Assembly (NCBI GenBank): GCA_002347685.1 | Contig: DDWS01000041.1 | Span: 1-32,267 of the forward strand | DNA: 32,267 nucleotides | Direction: 5' to 3' | Origin: Syntrophaceae bacterium UBA2280 | Lineage (GTDB): Bacteria > Desulfobacterota > Syntrophia > Syntrophales > Smithellaceae | Shown here: positions 7,173 to 15,190 of the stretch, piece after piece | Position numbering within the stretch: position 1 is the stretch's first letter | Layout: each line of letters begins with the position of its first letter | Program-made: the position numbers and the translations under genes | Notes under the pieces: generated by a model | Told to the model about the DNA's origin: nothing | What the model saw: only the letters and a program-made list of their open reading frames with translations | The model's database searches: none

Positions 7173-7589
7173 GTGCCAGGCCGCATCTGGACTATCCTTA
7201 CTGATTTCGCAGCCTATCCGGACTGGAATCCTTTTATCAGGTCCATACATGGAGTCTTGCAGCAAGGGTCGCGGCTTGAAGTGCGTATTGAACCAAGTGG
7301 AACCAAAGGCATGACCTTTCGTCCCACTGTTTTGGTGACCGCTACCGGACGAGAACTTCGGTGGCTTGGCCACCTCCTGTTTCCCGGTGTGTTTGACGGA
7401 GAGCATCGCTTTGTGATCAAGACTGTCGCTGCTGGCAAGGTGCGGCTCCAGCAAAGCGAACAATTTACCGGAATCCTGGTCCCGATGTTTAGACGCAGGA
7501 TTGATCGAGAAACGAAGAGAGGCTTCGAAGAGATGAATATCGCGCTGAAGTCGCGTGCTGAAGCATTAATGAGTGAACGGGGGGCATAG
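7173..7589 (+). CDS. SRPBCC-family ligand-binding protein (cassette gene)
   Basis: A START/Bet v1-like SRPBCC domain protein of about 140-150 residues. Visible marks are the opening helix PGRIWTILTDFAAYPDWNPFI, typical of polyketide cyclase/dehydratase-like SRPBCC proteins, beta strands through residue 100, and a long C-terminal helix RRRIDRETKRGFEEMNIALKSR. The first usable start in frame is GTG at 7173. The frame stays open upstream to 7104 and encodes INTEIEINAV (7146-7175), which looks like the family's first beta strand, but no ATG, GTG or TTG exists there in frame. GAAAGGA at 7119-7125 would suit a start near 7130, so the true start is uncertain or mutated. It follows the attC at 7045-7108 and precedes a truncated one. 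Ligand is unknown. Confidence 0.75.
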   Translation: MPGRIWTILTDFAAYPDWNPFIRSIHGVLQQGSRLEVRIEPSGTKGMTFRPTVLVTATGRELRWLGHLLFPGVFDGEHRFVIKTVAAGKVRLQQSEQFTGILVPMFRRRIDRETKRGFEEMNIALKSRAEALMSERGA

Positions 7590-7607
7590 GTAAAACTTTA
7601 CATGAGA

Positions 7608-7643
7608 GCCTAACAATACAGCAGATCGCTTCACTCCGATCGG
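7608..7643 (+). repeat. Truncated attC after the SRPBCC cassette
   Basis: R'' GCCTAAC (7608-7614) is the perfect complement of GTTAGGC at the start of the same cassette (7102-7108). A stem pairs GATCG (7624-7628) with CGATC (7637-7641). No R' box follows, so the array seems to end here in a deletion or junction with the backbone. The remaining bases to 7845 show no gene. Confidence 0.6.
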
Positions 7644-7845
7644 AAAGATACGCTCTTCCCGCCCATAATCCACACTTTCATGTTTGATGCTCAATGCTTG
7701 ACTTGTAGGTGAAGACAGCTACCCCTTGATTTGAGCACTGTTGAAGAATTTGTTTTCTTTTTTCGTGCAGTTTCCTTTAAGCGGTGAAACAACGCCCTTG
7801 AAGAAAGCCCATGCTTTCAAACGCAGATATTTGACTCACCGCGAA

Positions 7846-9117
7846 CTATACCAGGGGCACTCCCGAGCGTTTAGCGAAGCGCTTCCAGAACAACGATGAC
7901 GGCCGTAAAAAAGACCTTTGCATATTCCTCATCATTTCGATGATGGCCTTTTCCTTTTTTTCCGCATCTCGAAACGCGTTGTGGGAAAGTTCAATCAACG
8001 ACGCGTTCTTGCTGTCCCAGGCATAGGCGGGAAGGCGCGCATCCCATTTTCCCTCCGTTTTCCCGATGAATTCGCGCGCCAACGGCCTGACGCTTTCATA
8101 GCGCGCAAGCGCGCTTACGTGATAGCTCTCATGCCTCCACCAGTAGGAGTGATGAGAATAACGGCCTGCGCCTATATGGATGTCCTTAAAAGGCGCGGCA
8201 GGCATCAAGGGTTTGAATGCCGTCAGGCACGGGGCGGAACCGCCGGTGACGAATATCCGGAATTTTTCATCCGGGTGCAGCTCAACCACCATGGAACCGG
8301 TTGTCTGCGACTTCCTGATCAGCGGGTCAGACGCGTGCATGCATACATCACGGTTGAATCCCTTTCCGGGCGCATCGGCCTCATGATCCCGCAGCATGGC
8401 AAAGACATCCGCTGACGCGATACGTCCTTTATTCCTGAGGATGCTCTCCTCGTTGCGACCTTTCCGAAAGGCGCTGCCCGCGAAGTATGTTGTCAGCGGA
8501 TCGCTGAGCTTGCTGAAATCCGTATCCGGCGGGAGCGAAGACTCGTCCCAGTCCTTCGCGATGGTGATCCCGTTTGAAATCACGGCCTGGCCGCTGACAT
8601 GTTTGAGCACATAGTCCCTTGCGGCTGTCTCGAGTATCATGATGGAGTGCCTGTCCATGATGATGAAAGAGTTCATGTAACTGAATTTTTTATCACGATG
8701 GCCGCAGGGGCCGGTCTGTCCGTATTTTTTCAGAAGATCAATGATCACGTGCGCGGCCTGGCCGGCGTCGGCGCCCCTTTCCAGCGCCAAACGCAAGAGG
8801 TCCATGCCGATGAGCCCCGGGCTCTTCTCCTGCTTGACCCTGGTGAACAGCGCCTCGTTGCCGATGGCCACGCCTTTCTCGTTAACCCCCATTTCCCCGC
8901 CCCACAGCCAGAAGGGTTTGGAGATGACCAGGGCATGCGTCGAGTCCACCTGGTCAATGGTGATGCAGGTGCATTGCAGCTCTTCTTTCTGCGGGTAGCT
9001 TTTTGACGGGACGGAAAGAATAATCTGGGCTTCGTCAGGCTCCCGGTCGGAGTTCTTTCCAAAGATACTGATGTCGGAGCCGGTAAATTCCGGCCCAATT
9101 CCTAAAGTATCGCACAT
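7846..9117 (-). CDS. Secernin/C69-like Ntn-hydrolase (putative dipeptidase)
   Basis: A 423-residue protein of the C69 peptidase/secernin group. Members are N-terminal nucleophile hydrolases whose Cys, exposed after removal of the first residues, attacks an amide. Here the chain starts MCDT, placing the candidate nucleophile at Cys2, and the next conserved block is IFGKNSDREPDEAQII near residues 18-33. GGEMGVNEKGVAIGNEALFT near 73-92 and the MDLLRLALERG helix are also typical. No signal peptide is present, so it is probably cytoplasmic with no propeptide. The AAAGGAG ribosome site lies upstream of ATG 9117. It is separated by 144 bp from the next minus-strand gene. Peptidase activity is a family-level inference; secernins proper have little proven activity. 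Confidence 0.82.
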   Translation of the reverse strand: MCDTLGIGPEFTGSDISIFGKNSDREPDEAQIILSVPSKSYPQKEELQCTCITIDQVDSTHALVISKPFWLWGGEMGVNEKGVAIGNEALFTRVKQEKSPGLIGMDLLRLALERGADAGQAAHVIIDLLKKYGQTGPCGHRDKKFSYMNSFIIMDRHSIMILETAARDYVLKHVSGQAVISNGITIAKDWDESSLPPDTDFSKLSDPLTTYFAGSAFRKGRNEESILRNKGRIASADVFAMLRDHEADAPGKGFNRDVCMHASDPLIRKSQTTGSMVVELHPDEKFRIFVTGGSAPCLTAFKPLMPAAPFKDIHIGAGRYSHHSYWWRHESYHVSALARYESVRPLAREFIGKTEGKWDARLPAYAWDSKNASLIELSHNAFRDAEKKEKAIIEMMRNMQRSFLRPSSLFWKRFAKRSGVPLV

Positions 9118-9261
9118 CGAAAATCTCCTTTGAAGAACACTCTTTCAGGCCACCGCGAGAATTTTGATATCGCACACGTTAGATCCTGCAATAATGGATT
9201 CACGGCATTCCTTCGTGCTGCCTGAAGCATAAAATGAAATCTTTTCTACGTCAATGAACCG

Positions 9262-10227
9262 CTACCGTTTGATTTTTCCCGGCAGGATATACACGTAGGG
9301 CTTGCGAAACAGATACTTGTGAAGCCAGCGGTCGAAGCGGCGCAGCGCCAGAAAGACGATCCAGATGGTTTTATCCCCGCTGTAGTATGCCCGGATCTCC
9401 TTCTCGGTGAGCGGCGCGATGCCCAGTTCCCTGCCTTCTGTATGATAAAATTCGTTGGCAGCGTCAACGAGCATTGGGACCAGCTCGGGGCGCTGCTCCT
9501 TGTAAAAGTTGGCGATGAGGTCGATGGTGACCAGGCGTGCATCGTAGTAGCGGGTCATCACACTCTCCAGAAAAAACCAGCGGATGACCCAGCGCAGGAA
9601 AGACGGCGCGCTGCGCAGAAACAGTTCGCTATCGAGCTGCTCCACCCCGTCCTTTTTCATCATCGGTGTGCTGGTGTCGAAGTACAGAAGCTTCGTGTCG
9701 GGGGTGCCGCGCGGATTTGCCTCGTCAAATTCGTCGATGGACCAGTTGGAAATCTGCCCGTCTATGCCCAAAGCGCGCTTAGGGTTGGCCTGATTGAAAG
9801 ACCACACCTTCATCAATTCCCGCAGCACGCACACGACAAGAGCCTTTATGCTATCCGTGTCCAGTTTATGGATGGCGCGGTTCCCGATAGATTCGGCGGG
9901 CAGTTTACGCTGGAGGTCGAAGGCGATGATTTTGCCATCCGCGGTGGCAAACCAGGCAAAGTCGTAATCGGGAACCTCAATGCCAACCTCTTTTTTCAAC
10001 AGGGTGTTATAGTCGTTGTAGAGCTGCGTGTATTGATCGATTTCTTCCTGCGTCTGGAAGATGGGCATGCGCTTGCAGGCCAGTCCGCGTGTGCCGGGGC
10101 TGTCTATCTCGAAGCTGGTGCTGATCTCGCCGCAACCCAGCACTTTGGCCGGCATGCGGCTTTGCTCCGGATGTTCCGGATCCAGGCCGCATTCAAATTC
10201 CTTCAGCACTTCGATATCTACCTGCAC
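9262..10227 (-). CDS. DUF6206-like protein with kinase-type motifs
   Basis: A 321-residue protein that I place, from memory, near DUF6206; the match needs a search. GTG at 10227 is chosen because AAAGGAG stands six bases upstream and the gene then begins 20 bp after the aminotransferase stop; an upstream ATG at 10299 would overlap that gene. Reading for fold, it shows a Gly-rich turn LGCGEISTSF (30-39), a Lys in LACKRMP (Lys53), a helix with EEIDQY, a strand-hinge segment FAWFATADGKIIAFDL, then D156-GQIS-N161, the DxxxxN spacing of a kinase catalytic loop, and Asp184 in LLYFDTS, the DFG-like position. The C-terminal half is helical, and RRFDRWLHKYL near the end is amphipathic. Kinase-like fold is my inference; activity is unproven. 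Confidence 0.7.
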   Translation of the reverse strand: MQVDIEVLKEFECGLDPEHPEQSRMPAKVLGCGEISTSFEIDSPGTRGLACKRMPIFQTQEEIDQYTQLYNDYNTLLKKEVGIEVPDYDFAWFATADGKIIAFDLQRKLPAESIGNRAIHKLDTDSIKALVVCVLRELMKVWSFNQANPKRALGIDGQISNWSIDEFDEANPRGTPDTKLLYFDTSTPMMKKDGVEQLDSELFLRSAPSFLRWVIRWFFLESVMTRYYDARLVTIDLIANFYKEQRPELVPMLVDAANEFYHTEGRELGIAPLTEKEIRAYYSGDKTIWIVFLALRRFDRWLHKYLFRKPYVYILPGKIKR

Positions 10228-10247
10228 GGCGGGCTCCTTTGAGTTAA

Positions 10248-11507
10248 TTATTTCAGCCCTAAAAATTCGGCGGTATCCTTCAGGGCCAGATCGACACACT
10301 CGATGATCTGTTTAGCAACTTGTTTGTCGATGATGAGCGGCGGCAGGAGCTGGCAGACGTGTTTATTGTTATTGGCATAAATGGCCAGAATGCCGTGATC
10401 GTAACAGGACTTGGTCATGAGCGGCCCGCAGTCTTCGTTGACCATCTCTATCCCCATCATCAGACCGAGCTGCCGCAACCCGACGAGTATTCGCGGATGC
10501 TTTTTTTTCAGATGGTCAAAGCCTTCCTTGAACAGTCCGGCCAGCTCACGAACATGCGACAGAAACTCCGGCTTCGATGATTCTTCAAGCACCGTGGCCG
10601 CGACCGGACAGCCGACTTCGGCGCCTCCGTAGGTTGATATATGAATGAAGGGGTTTTTACGGAAGAAATCCATGTATTCCGGTTTAAAACAGGTGGCGCT
10701 CATGGGATAGATGCCTCCGGAAAGCCCCTTGCCGATGACAATCATGTCCGGCACGGTATCATAGTGCTCGATGCCCCATAATTTTCCGGTGCGCCCCAGA
10801 CCGGTCTGCACCTCGTCAATAATCAGGAGCGCCCCGCTTTGCCGGCAAATTTCACTCATCTTGCTGTAATAATCGGGATGCGGCACCGGCATGCCCAGCG
10901 TGGCGGGGATGGTTTCAAAGATGACAGCGGCGGTTTCGTCGTCCATGGCCTGATGGAAAGCATCGATGTTGTTGAATGGCACCTGAACAAAACCCGGCAG
11001 ATTGGGACCGAAGGGCGCGCGGTATTGTTCGTCGCCTGTGGCCAGCGCGAATCCCGTGTGGCCGTGGTAACCGCCCAGCGCTGAAATGATCTTGAATTTT
11101 CCTGTGTAACCGCGCGCCAGCTTGATGGCCAGATCGATCGCCTCGCCGCCGCCTACGCCGAAGACCGTGCAGTCTATATCGCCCGGCATCAGCCGCGCCA
11201 GCTTCTCGGCCAGCAAGGCGCGTTGTTCGCTGATCAGATGATGGTTGCCGATATCCAGTTCATCCAGAGAATTTCTGAGCGCCTGAATGATTTTCGGATT
11301 GCGGTGGCCAAGGTTGAAGACCCCGCCGTTGCAGTGGCAGTTGATCAGCCGCTTGCCGCTGATCGCGTCCCATACATATGGCCCCTCGCGCCGTCCAAAA
11401 ATAAACTGCATATCATAGGCTGTGAATGTATCCGCCTTGCCGGGATTGACATGCCGGGCGAAGCGCCGAACGATCTTTTCTTTCGTATCCTGTCCGATAT
11501 GCTTCAT
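10248..11507 (-). CDS. Class III PLP-dependent aminotransferase family protein
   Basis: A 419-residue fold-type I PLP enzyme of the class III (acetylornithine/GABA/AGXT2-like) family. The PLP pyridine-N contact Asp231 lies in IIDEVQTGLGRTG and the Schiff-base lysine is Lys260 in VIGKGLSGG. YHGHTG near 147-152 stacks on the cofactor. The phosphate-binding segment, normally NSGSEA or NSGAEA, reads GVGGGEA at 117-123, so the usual Asn-Ser is replaced. No strong ribosome site is seen before ATG 11507. The kinase-like gene follows at 20 bp, implying one transcript. Class III members include transaminases, decarboxylases and phospho-lyases; the substrate cannot be assigned from sequence. Confidence 0.88.
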   Translation of the reverse strand: MKHIGQDTKEKIVRRFARHVNPGKADTFTAYDMQFIFGRREGPYVWDAISGKRLINCHCNGGVFNLGHRNPKIIQALRNSLDELDIGNHHLISEQRALLAEKLARLMPGDIDCTVFGVGGGEAIDLAIKLARGYTGKFKIISALGGYHGHTGFALATGDEQYRAPFGPNLPGFVQVPFNNIDAFHQAMDDETAAVIFETIPATLGMPVPHPDYYSKMSEICRQSGALLIIDEVQTGLGRTGKLWGIEHYDTVPDMIVIGKGLSGGIYPMSATCFKPEYMDFFRKNPFIHISTYGGAEVGCPVAATVLEESSKPEFLSHVRELAGLFKEGFDHLKKKHPRILVGLRQLGLMMGIEMVNEDCGPLMTKSCYDHGILAIYANNNKHVCQLLPPLIIDKQVAKQIIECVDLALKDTAEFLGLK

Positions 11508-11727
11508 GGCTTTTTCGCTTTCTGATCATTTTTGATGAGGCACGATTAGCAGCAATGTGAGTGTAAGACACGCGGCTTTGGGTGTCAATGAAAGATTGAA
11601 GCCGGACATCCCGCCGAATTCCGTGAGTCCAAGTATTTTTTCTATTTTAAAAAAATTTGCTTTGGTAATGTTCCAATTGTCACACAGAAACGGATCCCGG
11701 AGAAAATAAAACTTTAAACCTGAAACT

Positions 11728-12492
11728 TTAAACTTTCTCCCCATTAGCCTTTCTCCCGATATGCAGCCACGCGATGCCGAAGGTCAGCGAATGCTTTTCC
11801 ACATCGACCATGCCTGCGTCTTCCAGAATGTTTACGAATTGATCGGGGCTGGGGAAGTTCATGATGGAGTCGGCCAGGTAATGGTAGGCAGCTGGATTTT
11901 TGGAAAACAGTTTCGCAAATGCAGGCAGCAGGAAATGCAAATAGGCATAATAGATCAGCCTGAAAAATCGATTCTGAACAAACGTCATCTCCAGCACCAT
12001 GACCTGTCCGCCCGGGACGGTAACACGCAGCATTTCGGAGAGCGCTCGCCCGCGGTCGGGGATGTTGCGAATACCAAAAGCAATACCGGTCACATCAAAG
12101 CGGTTGTCCTCAAAAGGAAGCTGCAGCGCGTCTCCGGGCAGGATGTCAATGCGGCCGGAAAGATTCTTTTTTTGAACCTTCCCCGCTGCTGCGGCCACCA
12201 TCTCAGGAACAAAATCAATGCCGGTCACGGAAATTTGCGGATTTTTCAAGGCGGCGGCAACCGACAGGTCGCCTGTGCCGCAGGCGACATCCAGATAGCG
12301 GTTGGTCTGAAAGAAACGCATCTTCTTCGCGGCAAAGTTGCGCCAGGCTACATCGCGCCTCAGTGAGAGAAAGCGGTTTAAAAAATCATATTTACCGGTG
12401 ATGGTGGAAAATATCTCCTTCACCATGCCGACACGTTCGGCATCCGTGATTTCTTTGATCTGAGGATATTTCCGATCGTCTGTCTTATCCAT
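11728..12492 (-). CDS. menG: Demethylmenaquinone methyltransferase (MenG/UbiE family)
   Basis: A 254-residue SAM-dependent C-methyltransferase of the UbiE/MenG family, catalysing the last step of menaquinone synthesis. Motif I is LDVACGTGDLS, motif II includes GIDFVPEMV, and the family block GIAFGIRNIPDRGRALSEMLRVTVPGG is present. The early VKEIFSTITGKYDFLNRFLSL segment and the C-terminal LTFGIAWLHIGRK are also diagnostic. ATG 12492 is chosen because homologues begin shortly before the VKEIF block; an extension to 12558 adds a low-complexity leader with no ribosome site. It stands alone, 220 bp before the aminotransferase. An anaerobe would use the product as its respiratory quinone; a ubiquinone role cannot be ruled out by sequence alone but is less likely. 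Confidence 0.9.
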   Translation of the reverse strand: MDKTDDRKYPQIKEITDAERVGMVKEIFSTITGKYDFLNRFLSLRRDVAWRNFAAKKMRFFQTNRYLDVACGTGDLSVAAALKNPQISVTGIDFVPEMVAAAAGKVQKKNLSGRIDILPGDALQLPFEDNRFDVTGIAFGIRNIPDRGRALSEMLRVTVPGGQVMVLEMTFVQNRFFRLIYYAYLHFLLPAFAKLFSKNPAAYHYLADSIMNFPSPDQFVNILEDAGMVDVEKHSLTFGIAWLHIGRKANGEKV

Positions 12493-12558
12493 CCATAGTA
12501 TCCATTGCCTGTTTTGTAGCCGCGGATTTAGCAGTGATGGGGAGCAAATGCAATACAA

Positions 12559-12822
12559 AAAGCCTCAGACCGTCCACCATGCCATAAGATATCCCGCCAA
12601 ATATTGAGGCTCCACCAAATATTGAGGGCAGGCAAATCATTTTATCTTTTGTGGTTATTCGGTTTTATTCATCTAATTGATTGTAATACATCATGAATCT
12701 CATCTTCACATTCTATAGCGGCTGTTGGCAGGCTGTTTGCTATTGTAAAAATAAATATTGATGCATTCATAAGCATTAATGAATTAATTCTTTATTAATT
12801 TAGCGAGAAAGGAGAATGCTCC
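12559..12822. other. Divergent intergenic region with a short tandem repeat
   Basis: AT-rich spacer between divergent menG and the VWA lipoprotein gene. It holds a 13-bp direct repeat, CCAAATATTGAGG, at 12597-12609 and 12615-12627, and a short inverted repeat ATTCAT/ATGAAT just upstream of the lipoprotein gene. No convincing coding frame or consensus promoter was found. Confidence 0.4.
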
Positions 12823-14091
12823 ATGAAAGAAAAATACAGCCGTACCCTATGGGGTGTTATTTTATTGTGTCTGTTTTTTATCACGGCCTGCGGTGGCGGC
12901 GGAGGGGGCGAAACATCCTACACGGTAGTCGCCGAACCAAAACTCCACCTGTCTGAAACCTCCCACAACTTCGAAGGTGTCGTGGTGAATAACACGGCCG
13001 ACCGGATGTTTACGATAACCAACAATGGCAACAGATCCGGCTTGAACATTAACTCTTTTTCATCCAACACTTTACAATTCAGCGTCCCCCAAGACGGCGA
13101 TGACTGCACCGGGAAGTCATTGGCAGTCAATGCAAGCTGCACGTTTATCGCTCGCTTTATCCCGACAGCGCAGAGTTCTTATAACGGTGCCATTTCCATC
13201 TCCTCTAACGATTCGAAAACCCTGTCTTTGCAGGGTCAAGGCTACGGCTTGAATGTTTGGATCAACAAAATCACTCCGGCATCTCCGCAGGTTTCCATCG
13301 ATGTTACGGTAACGAATCCAAACGCCTTTTTAGCGACTCTCGGCGAGGGCAATTTCACAATAAGGCATAATGACGTGATTGTAGCCATTGACGAATTCAC
13401 TGTGACGGATCCGGATCCGGTTTCAGTGGTGATCGCATTGGATTTAAGCAGCAGCCTCACCATTGCGTTACCCGATATCAGGGAGGCTGCCAAATATTTT
13501 ATTGATCGGCTCGGCGACGCGGATGAAGCAGCCATATGTAAATTCAAGGAAGTCATCAGCTTATATCCTTCAGATCCTCCGCTTCTAGAACCAACCGATG
13601 CGGCGGGTAAAACAGACCTGAAAGCCCATATTGACCTCGCATTTAACGTCACTGACGGAACGGCGCTGTATGAAGCGGTTTATGATTCGATCACCAGGGC
13701 CGCGGCAGGAACAAACCCCAAAAAAGCCGTCATCGTCTTGTCTGACGGCTCTAATAAATTGACAACGGGAAGAACATTGGCGGATGTGATCGCCTATGCC
13801 CAGGCACAGGAAATTCCCATATTTACAATTTATTATGTCGATGCAACCTGGGCGTACGACGCAAAACCGGCGATCATGAAACAACTGGCAGACGAATCCG
13901 GCGGGCAGGACTATTACGCGGATCGAACAACGATGGAAATCATTTTTGATCAGATCTCCTCCCTGCTCAATAAAAAATATACGATTACCTACACGCCTGC
14001 TTCCTTTTCGGGGTCGAACATCCCCGTGAGCGTAAGGGCTGATTCGGGCGGTTTGTATGGCGTGGAAACCAGAGCAATTCATCTGCCCTGA
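12823..14091 (+). CDS. VWA-domain lipoprotein with N-terminal Ig-like domain
   Basis: A 422-residue secreted lipoprotein. A lysine-containing start and hydrophobic core lead to the lipobox ITAC with Cys23, followed by a poly-Gly linker at 24-29. Residues 38-140 form an Ig-like/ASH-HYDIN style repeat (LSETSHNFEGVVVNNTADRMFTITNNG and later SCTFIARFIPT), common in choice-of-anchor-D proteins. Residues about 200-385 are a von Willebrand A domain with an intact MIDAS DxSxS (Asp207, Ser209, Ser211), GTALYEA and the VLSDGS strand. AAGGAG at 12810-12815 precedes ATG 12823. It is monocistronic and ends before a strong terminator. A surface metal-dependent adhesion or binding role is an inference; the ligand is unknown. 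Confidence 0.88.
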   Translation: MKEKYSRTLWGVILLCLFFITACGGGGGGETSYTVVAEPKLHLSETSHNFEGVVVNNTADRMFTITNNGNRSGLNINSFSSNTLQFSVPQDGDDCTGKSLAVNASCTFIARFIPTAQSSYNGAISISSNDSKTLSLQGQGYGLNVWINKITPASPQVSIDVTVTNPNAFLATLGEGNFTIRHNDVIVAIDEFTVTDPDPVSVVIALDLSSSLTIALPDIREAAKYFIDRLGDADEAAICKFKEVISLYPSDPPLLEPTDAAGKTDLKAHIDLAFNVTDGTALYEAVYDSITRAAAGTNPKKAVIVLSDGSNKLTTGRTLADVIAYAQAQEIPIFTIYYVDATWAYDAKPAIMKQLADESGGQDYYADRTTMEIIFDQISSLLNKKYTITYTPASFSGSNIPVSVRADSGGLYGVETRAIHLP

Positions 14092-14172
14092 TGACCCACC
14101 ATCTTGCAGCGGGTCTTCAGATGCTTGACCTGTCCATGAACTGGACGGGACGTGCCATAAAGATGCACAACT

Positions 14173-14210
14173 AAAAAGCCCCCGGCCTTCTCACGAAGGC
14201 CGGGGGTTTT
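14173..14210. terminator. Strong bidirectional Rho-independent terminator
   Basis: A perfect 12-bp stem, CCCCCGGCCTTC (14179-14190) with GAAGGCCGGGGG (14195-14206), closes a 4-nt loop. It is flanked by A5 on the left and T4 on the right. It sits between the convergent VWA lipoprotein gene and the hsp20 operon, 10 bp from the latter's stop, and would work in both directions. Confidence 0.93.
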
Positions 14211-14219
14211 GTTTCAGGC

Positions 14220-14711
14220 TTATGCCGCTTTGATGGGCACTTTGGTGCCCCTGGCTTTGGCCGAGGCGCTCTTGGAGACAGTAATATTCAAAACACCGTT
14301 TTTAAAACTGGCTTCAGCTTTACCGGCATCCGCTTCGACGGCCAGGGGAATCACACGGTTGAAGGATCCGTAGGATCGCTCCATGTAATAATAATGCTTT
14401 CCCTTGTCCTCCTTTTCTTCCTTCTTTTCACCTTTGATGGTTACGGCATCATGGGCGACGGTAACTTCAATGTCTTTTTCCTCCACACCGGGCAGCTCGG
14501 CGCGAATCGTGAACTCCTTGTCGCTTTCCTTTACGTCGATCGACGGCATGAAGCCGCCGAAGCTTCCGGATGCCAGCGCACGCGGCGAAACATCGAACCC
14601 GGAAAAGAAATCATCGAACAACGTATTCATTTGACGCTGCAAAGAATAGAAGGGATGATCATCTTTTTGAGCGGTTGGGCTCACCGCCGGAAACAGATTT
14701 TTAATTTTCAT
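14220..14711 (-). CDS. Hsp20/alpha-crystallin small heat-shock protein (third in operon)
   Basis: A 163-residue small heat-shock chaperone that binds unfolding proteins without ATP. The alpha-crystallin domain spans about residues 45-150 (MPSIDVKESDKEFTIRAELPGV opening), with GVLNITV replacing the usual GVL-x-V/I-x-L/V strand and a C-terminal VPIKAA extension holding an IxI-like element. Three ATGs in a row follow AGGAGG; 14711 is chosen because its 8-nt spacing is best, though 14714 and 14717 are possible. The N-terminal arm FYSLQRQMNTLFDDFFSGF is typical of class A members. It is last in a three-gene hsp20 run, 66 bp after the second, and ends at the shared terminator. Confidence 0.92.
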   Translation of the reverse strand: MKIKNLFPAVSPTAQKDDHPFYSLQRQMNTLFDDFFSGFDVSPRALASGSFGGFMPSIDVKESDKEFTIRAELPGVEEKDIEVTVAHDAVTIKGEKKEEKEDKGKHYYYMERSYGSFNRVIPLAVEADAGKAEASFKNGVLNITVSKSASAKARGTKVPIKAA

Positions 14712-14776
14712 CATCATATCCTCCTTTCTCATTTTTTTACCCTGACAGTCTAATCGACTACAGCCTAAACGGCTTC

Positions 14777-15169
14777 CTATGCCGCCTTGATGGCGATTTT
14801 CCTGGGCTTCACCTTTTCCGCCTTCGGCAACTCCAGGCGCAAAACACCATTTTTGACGGATGCGACAATTTTTTCGCGGTCAATTTCATCCGACAAAGTA
14901 AATACCCTTTCGTAATCACCAATTTCATATTCGGAATACATCAGGGTTGCGTCCGGAATCCGGCCGTTCTCCACGCAGCCGCAAATCTTCAGAACATTTT
15001 TTTCAAGTTCGATATCGACTGTCTTTTCATCCACGCCGGGCATATCGGCGATTAAAAACAGGGCATCCTTATTTTCGTAGATATCCACTCGCGGCACGAA
15101 CGTTTTCACATTACGGATTCGTTCCGTAGCGGAAACATTTTCTGTTTTTTGTACATCTTTTTCCATCAT
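14777..15169 (-). CDS. Hsp20/alpha-crystallin small heat-shock protein (second in operon)
   Basis: A 130-residue small heat-shock protein. The alpha-crystallin domain covers residues 27-118, with FVPRVDIYENKDALFLIADMPGV at its start and NGVLRLELPKAEK at the end; the C terminus IAIKAA carries an IxI-type oligomer contact. The N-terminal arm is short, lacking the FDDFF-type helix of its neighbours, so it may be a partner subunit in mixed oligomers (inference). AAAGGAG stands nine bases before ATG 15169; a second ATG follows at once. Only 21 bp separate it from the upstream hsp20 stop, so the two are surely co-transcribed. Confidence 0.92.
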   Translation of the reverse strand: MMEKDVQKTENVSATERIRNVKTFVPRVDIYENKDALFLIADMPGVDEKTVDIELEKNVLKICGCVENGRIPDATLMYSEYEIGDYERVFTLSDEIDREKIVASVKNGVLRLELPKAEKVKPRKIAIKAA

Positions 15170-15190
15170 GGGATCCGACTCCTTTCCTTC

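Noticed and set aside
9144..9226. Inverted repeat TTCAGGC/GCCTGAA with GTTAGAT between, considered as another attC
   Set aside because: No R''-R' pairing, arms too far apart, and the flanking minus-strand genes are backbone genes.
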